From Chitinophagaceae bacterium UBA3961 (GTDB taxonomy: Bacteria; Bacteroidota; Bacteroidia; Chitinophagales; Chitinophagaceae): 8,944 bases of DNA. The position numbers were made by a program, and so were the translations under genes. The notes below the pieces were generated by a model. It made no database searches and had not been told where the DNA came from. It worked only from the letters and a program-made list of their open reading frames with translations. The stretch spans positions 1 to 8,944 of the forward strand of contig DGDD01000197.1 of assembly GCA_002385265.1 (NCBI GenBank), in the 5' to 3' direction. Positions 1-5,617 of the stretch are shown here, in pieces. Numbering within the stretch: position 1 is the stretch's first letter; every line of letters starts with the position of its first letter.

Positions 1-222
1 AAGTACTGTTGGATCCGGCACCGTCAATATCGTCTTAAAGTTTTTTAAACTATCCAGTGAACGTTGGATGCTTATCTGAGTAACATTTGGATTGGGGTTT
101 ACCCAACTCACAATAACTTTAGTACCCGTAGTGGTAGCACTAAATTTTGGAAGGGTATCCTGAGCTTTCACAAATAATGGCCCCGCTACTAACAATAAAA
201 GAAGGAGTCTGAATCTAACCAT
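1..222 (-). CDS. Secreted protein with Fn3-like start, N-terminal fragment
   Basis: The ATG at 222 (minus strand) opens a frame of 74 codons that runs off the left edge without a stop, so only the N-terminus is present. Residues 1-20 form a signal peptide: MVRFR, then a hydrophobic run of mostly Leu and Val, ending in VKAQ before DTLPKF, a plausible signal peptidase I site after Ala19 or Gln20. Residues 22-74 look like the first strands of a fibronectin type III-like beta-sandwich (SWVNPNPNVTQISIQRSLDS), a pattern I associate with exported Bacteroidota proteins. The product is probably periplasmic, outer-membrane or secreted. A C-terminal sorting domain, if any, lies outside the window. It lies 69 bp downstream of the deaminase-like gene on the same strand and has a perfect TAnnTTTG box in that gap, so it may be transcribed separately. 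The function is unknown. Confidence 0.72.
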   Translation of the reverse strand, partial: MVRFRLLLLLLVAGPLFVKAQDTLPKFSATTTGTKVIVSWVNPNPNVTQISIQRSLDSLKNFKTILTVPDPTVL

Positions 223-270
223 GCTATTTTAAAAACGTACTGTTTGATCAACTAGTATTATAGAGCTATA

Positions 271-278
271 CAAATATA
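271..278 (-). promoter_or_regulatory. Candidate -7 promoter box for the secreted-protein gene
   Basis: The minus strand reads TATATTTG, a perfect match to the Bacteroidota -7 consensus TAnnTTTG, about 48 nt upstream of the ATG at 222. I see no TTG at a suitable -33 distance, so this is only a candidate. Confidence 0.4.
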
Positions 279-291
279 GTTCCCAATCTTG

Positions 292-1212
292 TTAAAAGTT
301 TAAACTGCCGCTCGGGAGGGACCGGTTTCCCTGCAATCCTCCACTATGAATCAGTAGGAGCTTCGATTTGGGCGGGAAATAAGCGTTTGCTATTAGCTCA
401 AAAATTCCTTTAAACAACTTCCCTGTATACACGATGTCGGTGGGTATCTGTGTTTCTTTATAGAATCGGTTCATAAAATTCAAAAGAGCAGGAGTGGTTT
501 TTCCATATCCCCCCTCATGAAAAGCAGTGAAAAATTCAAATTTGGCATCAGTGGCAATACCTTCTAACATCGCTTTGATTTCGCTTTGTTCGTCTTTCAT
601 TTTCAAAGCTGAGACGCCAATGATTGTTTGTTGCGCAGTAGCTTCTTTCAACAATCCCGCCATGGTAGTTCCCGTACCCACTGCACAACCAATATGGGTA
701 TAGTTTGATAGGGGATATAGTTGTGAGATCAAACCTGCCCCTTTAATTCCTGTGACTCCGGCTCCACCTTCCGGAATCCAAACATAGTCTTGAAATTGTG
801 TAGAAAAGCGGTCCTTTAATAGGTTCGGATTTGCGTAGTCGTTTAATGAAGTAAACAGCAATTCCATGCCCCAATCTTGCAATTGTTGCAAAGTAGTGGA
901 GAGTTTTGGAAAGTAATTCCCTCTTATAAAGGCCGCCGATTTCAGCCCGTTGTTTTTACAATGTTTGGCTAATGCTATTAAATGATTGGAATAGGGGCCA
1001 CCAAAACTGACCATTCCGGTTTTTCCATATTGAATTAGTTCTTCATGATAGCAAGCGAGTTTAAACCACTTGTTGCCGGAGATGTCAGGGTCTAATTTGT
1101 CCAACCTTAACACAGCTACCTCCGGAGCCTCCAAATTAAATAGTGATTCCGGCAATTTTTGGACATAGGCGTTCGTTAGTACTACGCCAGTGGGTAAATC
1201 TGCTGGAATCAT
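292..1212 (-). CDS. PLP-dependent ACC deaminase/D-cysteine desulfhydrase family protein
   Basis: This 306-residue protein belongs to fold-type II PLP enzymes (tryptophan synthase beta superfamily), in the branch with 1-aminocyclopropane-1-carboxylate deaminase and D-cysteine desulfhydrase. Visible landmarks are SGNKWFKL with Lys48 as the expected Schiff-base lysine (equivalent to Lys51 of Pseudomonas ACC deaminase), SFGGPYSNH with Ser75-Asn76 (equivalent to Ser78-Asn79), the glycine-rich phosphate-binding loop GTGTT at 179-183, Tyr236 in EGGYGKTT, and the C-terminal HSGGLQGN near 289-296. The length is slightly short of the usual 325-340 residues, mainly at the N-terminus. The likely reaction is alpha,beta-elimination or deamination of a small amino acid, releasing ammonia and a keto acid in the cytosol. 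Which substrate cannot be told from sequence alone. The ATG at 1212 is chosen because it leads directly into the expected first strand. The gene is divergent from the nucleotidyltransferase, with 56 bp between start codons. Confidence 0.88.
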   Translation of the reverse strand: MIPADLPTGVVLTNAYVQKLPESLFNLEAPEVAVLRLDKLDPDISGNKWFKLACYHEELIQYGKTGMVSFGGPYSNHLIALAKHCKNNGLKSAAFIRGNYFPKLSTTLQQLQDWGMELLFTSLNDYANPNLLKDRFSTQFQDYVWIPEGGAGVTGIKGAGLISQLYPLSNYTHIGCAVGTGTTMAGLLKEATAQQTIIGVSALKMKDEQSEIKAMLEGIATDAKFEFFTAFHEGGYGKTTPALLNFMNRFYKETQIPTDIVYTGKLFKGIFELIANAYFPPKSKLLLIHSGGLQGNRSLPSGSLNF

Positions 1213-1251
1213 CTTATAATCAAGGATTTAAATTAATTTAGCGCCAATATT

Positions 1252-1278
1252 CAAAAATAACAATTTACATGGAAGCAA
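1252..1278 (-). promoter_or_regulatory. Candidate promoter for the deaminase-like gene
   Basis: On the minus strand TATTTTTG (1259-1252) matches TAnnTTTG perfectly, and a TTG (1278-1276) lies 16 bp upstream, close to the usual Bacteroidota TTG-N17-23-TAnnTTTG spacing. Transcription would begin about 30-35 nt before the ATG at 1212. The -33 part overlaps the first codons of the divergent gene. Confidence 0.42.
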
Positions 1279-2165
1279 CCTTACTTATCCTGGCAGCCGG
1301 TATGGCATCACGATACGGTAGTATGAAGCAAATGGAGGGTTTTGGACCCAGTGGAGAAACGATCATGGAGTATTCCATCTATGATGCCATCAGAGCGGGT
1401 TTCACAAAAGTTGTATTTATTATTCGAAAAGATTTTGCCGAAAATTTCAGATCCGTTTTTGAGCCCAAACTCAACGGTAAAATAAAGATCGGATATGTAT
1501 ATCAGGAGTTGACAGCCTTTACAGAAGGGTTTACCATTCCGGCGGATCGAACCAAACCATGGGGTACTGCCCATGCGGTACTTTGCGCTATGAACGAAGT
1601 AAAAGAGCCGTTTGCTGTGATCAATGCAGACGATTTTTACGGACGCGATGCGTTTCAGCGCGCATATAACTTTCTGGCAAATGATTGCTCTCCGAAGCAA
1701 TTCTCAATAATTGGATACAACCTAATGAAAACCTTATCAGATCACGGAACAGTGAATCGTGGAGTTTGCGAAGTTGATTCAGCCGGAAACCTTACAGGAA
1801 TCGCAGAACGCTTAAACATTAGCTTCAAAGATGGAAGAGTAGTTTGTGATGATTCGTTGGAGCCAAAGGAACTATCAACTTCTACGTCTGTTTCTATGAA
1901 CTTCTGGTGCTTTCATCCTTCCATTTTCCCTTATACTCAGCACTTGTTCAAAGAATTTTTGACGAGTTCGATTGCTGTTCCCAAATCAGAATTTTTTATT
2001 CCAATAGTAGCCGATCAATTTATCAAAGAGGGTGGGGTAATCAATGTAATTCCAACTACTTCTCAATGGTTTGGTGTGACTTATAAAGAAGACGCACCGG
2101 CGGTAAAGAATAGCTTGGATGCTTTAATAGAGAGTGGAGAGTACCCAACTGCTTTATGGAATTAG
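1269..2165 (+). CDS. Sugar-phosphate nucleotidyltransferase (NTP_transferase fold)
   Basis: This 298-residue protein has the Rossmann-like nucleotidyltransferase fold of NDP-sugar pyrophosphorylases, which join a sugar 1-phosphate to an NTP and release pyrophosphate. The signature LILAAGMASRYGSMKQ at 6-21 is the nucleotide-binding G-x-x-S-R-x-G...K-Q loop. PWGTAHAV at 97-104 contacts the base. INADDF at 118-123 provides the conserved Asp for the metal. TSVSMNFWCF near 206-215 and QWFGVTYKED near 266-275 fit later parts of the active site. There is no left-handed beta-helix acyltransferase domain, so it is not a bifunctional GlmU. The sugar and base preference cannot be read from the sequence. 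The ATG at 1269 starts just before the first beta-strand, as expected. The gene stands alone: divergent on its left and closed by a terminator on its right, with no sugar kinase or glycosyltransferase beside it. Confidence 0.85.
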   Translation: MEATLLILAAGMASRYGSMKQMEGFGPSGETIMEYSIYDAIRAGFTKVVFIIRKDFAENFRSVFEPKLNGKIKIGYVYQELTAFTEGFTIPADRTKPWGTAHAVLCAMNEVKEPFAVINADDFYGRDAFQRAYNFLANDCSPKQFSIIGYNLMKTLSDHGTVNRGVCEVDSAGNLTGIAERLNISFKDGRVVCDDSLEPKELSTSTSVSMNFWCFHPSIFPYTQHLFKEFLTSSIAVPKSEFFIPIVADQFIKEGGVINVIPTTSQWFGVTYKEDAPAVKNSLDALIESGEYPTALWN

Positions 2166-2237
2166 TGGTTTCTGGGTATTACTGTTTGTAAAATATTTTT
2201 TGCGTTTTTAATATTATTTGAAAATTACATGTTTTAG

Positions 2238-2266
2238 AACCCGCTTCCAGAGCGGGTTTTATTTTG
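2238..2266 (+). terminator. Rho-independent terminator after the nucleotidyltransferase
   Basis: AACCCGCT (2238-2245), a 5-nt loop and AGCGGGTT (2251-2258) form a perfect 8-bp stem followed by TTATTTT. It lies about 73 bp past the stop codon at 2165 and isolates that gene from the sigma operon downstream. Confidence 0.85.
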
Positions 2267-2354
2267 TCTCCATACTTGAAGTTAATATTATGATAATGTG
2301 TAAATTGTTGATTAGTAATGGTGAAACTTTTTCGCAAGCGATTGCAGTGATTTC

Positions 2355-2382
2355 TTGATTCGAATCAATTTTTGTATTTTAG
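2355..2382 (+). promoter_or_regulatory. Palindromic operator overlapping a candidate sigma-operon promoter
   Basis: TTGATTCGAATCAA (2355-2368) is a perfect 14-bp palindrome. Its first TTG (2355-2357) is followed after 17 bp by TATTTTAG (2375-2382), one mismatch from TAnnTTTG, so the two fit the Bacteroidota TTG-N17-23-TAnnTTTG layout. The palindrome would then cover the -33 element and part of the spacer, a classic site for a dimeric repressor. The palindrome is seen directly. Its function and the promoter are inferred. Confidence 0.42.
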
Positions 2383-2398
2383 AACAATCGTTTACGTA

Positions 2399-2908
2399 TT
2401 GCACTCTGAATTTATACATAAAACAATCGTAGAATTGATAAAATCCCGTAACAAGGATGGATTCAATCTTTTTTTTGGAGAGTATGGTGCTACCATCTAT
2501 GGCATAGGAATCTCCTGCTTTAAGTCGGTTTCATTAGCTGAAAAATATACGATTGCTGCAGTTTCATTTATTTGGAAACATATTCATGAGTACGATGAAA
2601 GGCAGCCCTTTTCACTTTGGGTTTTTGGCATTACTCGTAAACTAGCATTACAACACATACGTAAAAAGCAAATTCCGGAATTTGGTCATGCTTTTGAAGA
2701 AGCCTCTTTAGATCGGCTCCCTTCCATTAGTTTGAAAGTGCCGGAAGAGGTACAAGAGCAATATTTGAATCACCAAGTATTGGATGCTTTATGGTTTTAT
2801 GGATTTTCATTGGAAGAACTGAGTATAATAATGGAAGATTCTATTCCAAACATATCAAATCAAATTAAACAATCGTTTTCTGAATTGAGATCTTCGATGC
2901 CTTTATGA
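2399..2908 (+). CDS. ECF-type RNA polymerase sigma factor (divergent, no ATG start)
   Basis: This is a sigma-70 family protein of the small ECF kind, expected to direct RNA polymerase to a set of stress or signal promoters. Region 2 runs from about residue 11 to 91: VELIKSRNKDGFNLFFGEYG, then the DNA-melting and -10 part around FIWKHIHEYD and SLWVFGITRKLALQHIRKK. A short linker leads to region 4 at about 128-163, where GFSLEELSIIMEDS and NISNQIKQSF form the helix-turn-helix. Region 4 is weakly conserved and its usual LP-x-x-x-R entry is missing. No ATG exists in the frame before the last third. The frame opens after the TGA at 2348-2350, and possible starts are TTG at 2372, 2399 or 2435. I chose 2399 (169 residues) because it gives a normal N-terminus and lies downstream of the candidate promoter. 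The stop overlaps the next gene's start as ATGA, implying translational coupling. Confidence 0.72.
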   Translation: MHSEFIHKTIVELIKSRNKDGFNLFFGEYGATIYGIGISCFKSVSLAEKYTIAAVSFIWKHIHEYDERQPFSLWVFGITRKLALQHIRKKQIPEFGHAFEEASLDRLPSISLKVPEEVQEQYLNHQVLDALWFYGFSLEELSIIMEDSIPNISNQIKQSFSELRSSMPL

Positions 2909-3510
2909 AGCCCCTTCACTATTTCATACAAAATGGACTTTTAGAAGACTATTGTCTAGGCTTGCTAGATCAACAAACCCAAAAGGAAGTTGAACTTGCA
3001 GCAGAAGTATATCATGAATTGAAAGTTGAATTGAACTCACAAGTACAAGTATTGAGTCGATATGCTCGTCGAAAAGCTGTAGAACCTCACAGCTCTTTAG
3101 AACAAGCTTGTTGGAGTGTTATTGATCAAATCAATTTAGAAGAAAAAATGGGGCTCGATGATACCCCTCTCATTAATTCCCATTCCGATATAGAAAACTG
3201 GTCCAAGCTGGTGGCGCAAGAAGCATTTAATTTTAGGAATGAGAACCAATATGTGAAACTAATTAAAGAGGAACCCAAAGTGGAGCAATTTATATTTTGG
3301 ACAAAAACCGACACTAAACCCGAAGTTCATACCGACGAGGAAGAATCTTTATTAGTTTTGGAAGGGACCTTTAATTTGGTACTAGGAGAAAAAGTTAAAC
3401 CCATGAAAAAGGGAGATTTTATTAAAATCCCCCTAAACCTTCTTCATTTCGGTCAACTCACTTCTGAAGGCACATTGCTCATAGTGCAACGAAGAAAGTT
3501 GAACCTCTGA
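2905..3510 (+). CDS. Cupin-domain anti-sigma factor (ChrR-like layout)
   Basis: This 201-residue protein is probably the anti-sigma partner of the upstream sigma factor. Residues 8-75 (IQNGLLEDYCLGLLDQ onward) resemble the helical anti-sigma domain of Bacteroidota anti-sigma factors that lack zinc. The HxxxCxxC motif of zinc-binding anti-sigma domains is absent. Residues 125-198 form a cupin barrel: EVHTDEEESLLVLEG at 140-154 is motif 1 and GDFIKIPLNLLHFGQL at 170-185 is motif 2. Candidate metal ligands are Glu140, His142, one of Glu145-147 and His181. The first His of the usual HxH is a Glu here. There is no signal peptide or membrane helix, so it should act in the cytosol. In Rhodobacter ChrR the same order of domains releases sigma-E under singlet oxygen. 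The trigger here is unknown. The ATG overlaps the sigma stop by 4 nt. The gene ends 6 bp from the stop of the convergent protease gene. Confidence 0.78.
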   Translation: MKPLHYFIQNGLLEDYCLGLLDQQTQKEVELAAEVYHELKVELNSQVQVLSRYARRKAVEPHSSLEQACWSVIDQINLEEKMGLDDTPLINSHSDIENWSKLVAQEAFNFRNENQYVKLIKEEPKVEQFIFWTKTDTKPEVHTDEEESLLVLEGTFNLVLGEKVKPMKKGDFIKIPLNLLHFGQLTSEGTLLIVQRRKLNL

Positions 3511-3516
3511 ATATGA

Positions 3517-4617
3517 TTAATACGTTTTGATCATGAATACATAATCTTCCAGTTTCTTGATCTGCTGCATTCGATCCATTTTTTTGATTGAGCTAGACAC
3601 AGGCACTTTAATATTTTTAGCAGCAGTATCCTTTTCTTTCAATGTTTCCAACGCACGATAGATATTCTTAGAAGTAATCGCAAAAACAACGCCTTCGGCT
3701 TCTGTTAAGCGGGTATTGATGATGCCGATAATTTCACCTGATTTATTGAAAACAGGTCCGCCTGAGTTACCAGGGTTTGCCGGTACTCCAATTTGACAGC
3801 TCATAGTATCACCGTTGAATCCGGTTTTCGCACTCATGTAGCCTTCATTGTACACAATTTCATTTCTTGGATATCCAATTGTGAAAAGTTGCTCACCTAG
3901 TTCAGCACCGGCTTTTTTAATACTATATGGGATCGCATTAAATGCTTTGAAATCGTTGTCCTTGATTTTTAGAATTGCAATATCAGACTTTTGATCCTCG
4001 AAAATCACATTCGCTCTGAATTCATCTCCTTTGTTATTCAGTACGAGAATTGTATTGGCATTGCTGATAACGTGAGCATTGGTAACAATGATTCCTTTGC
4101 CATCTATAATAAACCCTGTTCCACCGTTCTTCGGAGCTTTGTTTTGAGGTGCCTTGGTTGCTTTTCCGTCATTTACCTTATTCAAGAGATCATTCTTTGT
4201 TGCATTAATATCTCTCTTGAACTCGCGTCTCAACATTTCAACTTGTAAGCGGTTGGCCTTATTCGAATAGTAAGAAACAGATCCTGCTACAATGAAAGTA
4301 GTGATACCGGCAATAACGGCTGCAACAGCTACCACACGTTTGTATTTTCTCCACAAGTCGATCACTTTGGCTTTTGGCGCCGACTCTTTAATAGCACCCT
4401 CAGCAAGTAATTGCTGATGTACTTCATTTAAAGTTGACTTGTAATTCTTCCAATCACTGAACTGGTTCAGTTGTTGGAAGAAGATCGACTGTTCAACGAA
4501 CAGTTGGTCAACCTCAGGATTGGATCTGCGAAGCTGATCGAAATAGGCTTTTTCCTCAGCAGACATTTCGCCTCTGAGATACCTTTCCACCGCTTCTAGT
4601 AATTGCATTTCTTCCAT
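3517..4617 (-). CDS. Membrane-anchored anti-sigma/trypsin-like serine protease fusion
   Basis: This 366-residue protein has three parts. Residues 1-90 are a charged helical cytosolic region (AVERYLRGEMSAEEKAYFDQ, later NPEVDQLF) that resembles the sigma-binding N-terminus of Bacteroidota anti-sigma factors. About residues 95-117 form one transmembrane helix after a basic WRKYKR, placing the C-terminus in the periplasm. A short coiled coil (about 120-148) and a Lys/Asn/Pro/Gly-rich linker lead to an HtrA-like trypsin-fold protease, about 167-330. The full triad is present: His182 in TNAHV, Asp212 in KSDIAIL and Ser285 in GNSGGPVF. There is no PDZ domain, only a Lys-rich tail. The start is the ATG at 4617, 2 nt after the sigma stop, preceded by AAGGGTGA. 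A GTG at 4623 would add two residues and overlap that stop. Pairing with an upstream sigma gene supports a signalling role. An alternative is a plain envelope protease. Confidence 0.82.
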   Translation of the reverse strand: MEEMQLLEAVERYLRGEMSAEEKAYFDQLRRSNPEVDQLFVEQSIFFQQLNQFSDWKNYKSTLNEVHQQLLAEGAIKESAPKAKVIDLWRKYKRVVAVAAVIAGITTFIVAGSVSYYSNKANRLQVEMLRREFKRDINATKNDLLNKVNDGKATKAPQNKAPKNGGTGFIIDGKGIIVTNAHVISNANTILVLNNKGDEFRANVIFEDQKSDIAILKIKDNDFKAFNAIPYSIKKAGAELGEQLFTIGYPRNEIVYNEGYMSAKTGFNGDTMSCQIGVPANPGNSGGPVFNKSGEIIGIINTRLTEAEGVVFAITSKNIYRALETLKEKDTAAKNIKVPVSSSIKKMDRMQQIKKLEDYVFMIKTY

Positions 4618-4619
4618 GA

Positions 4620-5189
4620 TCACCCTTGATTGTTTTTATATTCAGCAAAGAATAATTTCTTCAACCGCATCAAACATTTATATTTCTGGTTTTTCGCATT
4701 GTCGGCGTTGGTATATCCAAAGTTGCCGGCAATTTCAACCATGTTCTTTTTCTGAAGGTAGTAGGCTTCTAAAAGGCTTTTACAAGGTTCTCCCAAACTT
4801 TGCATCGCTTTTTCCATCATCACGAATTCTTGGTTCTTGGTTTCATGATTCTCCACTTCTTCCTCTACAGGAACCGTTTCTTCTATCTTCCCTATTTCTG
4901 GTCCAAACCGTTGCATTTGTTGTAAACGCTTGAGCCAGAGTCTTCTACTAACAGAGTATATATATGTCTTTAATTGACAATTGAGTTCAAATTGGGGCGA
5001 TCGGGACTTTTCATACAACACAATCATAGCTTCTTGGAATATGTCCCTTGCTTCATCAATACTGCCGTTGTTGTTGATAATCAAGGATTGAATCATCTGG
5101 TAGTGGAGTTTATAAATGGTTTCCACCGCCTGCCTGTTATCCTTTGCTAGTCCTTCGAGTAGTTCTTTATCGCTGGGAATGATCTTCAC
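4620..5189 (-). CDS. ECF-type RNA polymerase sigma factor, GTG start
   Basis: This 189-residue sigma-70 family protein has the usual ECF domain order. Region 2 covers about residues 6-90: SDKELLEGLAKDNRQAVETI, then DEARDIFQEAMIVLYEK (core-binding and melting part) and LKTYIYSVSRRLWLKRLQ. An acidic linker rich in Glu (about 102-122) leads to region 4 at 125-183, where MVEIAGNFGYTNADNAKNQK is the helix-turn-helix and LMRLKKLF its last helix. It should recruit RNA polymerase to promoters linked to an envelope signal, given the membrane protease/anti-sigma fusion encoded right after it. The start is GTG at 5189, the only standard start before the in-frame TAA at 5207-5205. The stop at 4622-4620 sits 2 nt before the partner's ATG (or overlaps its GTG), so the two are likely co-transcribed and translationally coupled. 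Confidence 0.88.
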   Translation of the reverse strand: MKIIPSDKELLEGLAKDNRQAVETIYKLHYQMIQSLIINNNGSIDEARDIFQEAMIVLYEKSRSPQFELNCQLKTYIYSVSRRLWLKRLQQMQRFGPEIGKIEETVPVEEEVENHETKNQEFVMMEKAMQSLGEPCKSLLEAYYLQKKNMVEIAGNFGYTNADNAKNQKYKCLMRLKKLFFAEYKNNQG

Positions 5190-5210
5190 GCTGATTACCG
5201 TTAATTAATA

Positions 5211-5242
5211 CTTGATTTACAGCAAAAGTAACCCAAATCAAG
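5211..5242 (-). promoter_or_regulatory. Promoter box inside an inverted repeat, upstream of the second sigma gene
   Basis: CTTGATTT (5211-5218) and AAATCAAG (5235-5242) are perfect 8-bp inverted arms 16 nt apart. Between them, on the minus strand, lies TACTTTTG (5230-5223), a perfect TAnnTTTG box about 34 nt upstream of the GTG start. No -33 TTG is seen at the right distance. A dimer bound to the arms would cover the promoter. The half-site TTGATT also makes up the palindrome at 2355-2368. Confidence 0.42.
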
Positions 5243-5306
5243 GGCTAAAAATGACGAATTTTGAAATAGAGGAGGGTAATTTTTGAGGCTAATGGCGAAG
5301 CCGAAA

Positions 5307-5380
5307 TTTTTTTTGAAAAAAAACGTAAAAAAGGAGGTTACCTCTGTTCGAAAACGGTATTAAACTGAAATTAACGTTAA
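5307..5380. other. Upstream region of the lipoprotein gene with three inverted repeats
   Basis: The gap between the divergent sigma and lipoprotein genes (5190-5399) contains a T8-G-A8 tract (5307-5323), a GAGGT-T-ACCTC inverted repeat (5334-5344) and the perfect palindrome TTAACGTTAA (5371-5380). AAGGAGGT at 5331-5338 looks like a Shine-Dalgarno sequence but is about 60 nt before the ATG at 5400 and serves no visible start. I found no good TAnnTTTG promoter for the lipoprotein. The roles of these repeats are unknown. Confidence 0.35.
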
Positions 5381-5399
5381 ACACAAAATTTCGGTTAAC

Positions 5400-5588
5400 A
5401 TGAAAAAGCTTCTTTTCGTTTTCGCTATCGCTGCTTTCGCGGCTTGTAACAATGGTTCTGAAGGAACTGAAACTAAAACTGATTCTCCTGCTACTGCTCC
5501 AGTTGATACAACTGCAAAGCCAGTAGATACTGCTGCTAAAGCTGTAGATACTGCTGCTAAAGCTGTTGATACTGCTGCTAAGCACTAA
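5400..5588 (+). CDS. Small heptapeptide-repeat lipoprotein
   Basis: The 62-residue product starts MKKLLFVFAIAAFAAC, a classic lipoprotein signal peptide with lipobox FAAC and Cys16 as the lipidated residue. Asn-Asn at +2 and +3 does not by itself decide the membrane. Mature residues 17-33 are polar, rich in Thr, Glu and Ser. Residues 34-61 are four tandem heptapeptides: PVDTTAK, PVDTAAK, AVDTAAK, AVDTAAK, ending in His62. Such a repeat could form an extended or helical stalk at the membrane. I know no function for it. Small Bacteroidota lipoproteins of this kind are common and poorly described, and the size recalls entericidin-like peptides, though no sequence match is claimed. The gene has its own strong terminator and is divergent from the ECF sigma gene, so it may be a target of that system, but this is inference. 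Confidence 0.85.
   Translation: MKKLLFVFAIAAFAACNNGSEGTETKTDSPATAPVDTTAKPVDTAAKAVDTAAKAVDTAAKH
5499..5582 (+). repeat. Four 21-bp tandem repeats inside the lipoprotein gene
   Basis: The units are 5499-5519, 5520-5540, 5541-5561 and 5562-5582, each encoding one (P/A)VDT(T/A)AK heptapeptide. Units 2, 3 and 4 are nearly identical in DNA (GTAGATACTGCTGCTAA core). Unit 1 is more diverged. The unit is a multiple of three, so gain or loss of copies would keep the frame. Confidence 0.9.
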
Positions 5589-5617
5589 GATTTTCATATG
5601 GCAAGCAATCGTTAGAG

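Noticed and set aside
1308..1700. Minus-strand frame of 130 codons
   Set aside because: It lies wholly inside the nucleotidyltransferase gene and shows no recognisable motif; the plus-strand product has clear family signatures.
2318..2350. Ten-codon frame (MVKLFRKRLQ) before the left sigma gene
   Set aside because: It ends at the TGA that precedes the sigma frame and could be a leader peptide, but such a short frame is expected by chance and has no supporting signal.
3511..3516. A terminator between the convergent sigma cassettes
   Set aside because: Only 6 bp separate the stop codons and I find no stem followed by T-run near the junction.
4616..4933. Plus-strand frame of 105 codons
   Set aside because: It is antisense to the second sigma gene, with Ser/Phe/Leu-rich low-quality sequence and no domain.
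5307..5323. T8-G-A8 as a terminator
   Set aside because: The stem would be only A-T pairs with a 1-nt loop, and no gene ends just before it on either strand.
5499..5582. Regular direct repeats that could suggest a CRISPR array
   Set aside because: The repeats are contiguous 21-bp units with no spacers and lie in frame in a coding sequence.
5289..5597. Minus-strand frame of about 100 codons rich in Ser, Phe and Tyr
   Set aside because: It is the antisense image of the tandem repeats and signal peptide of the lipoprotein gene; its composition is an artefact of those repeats.
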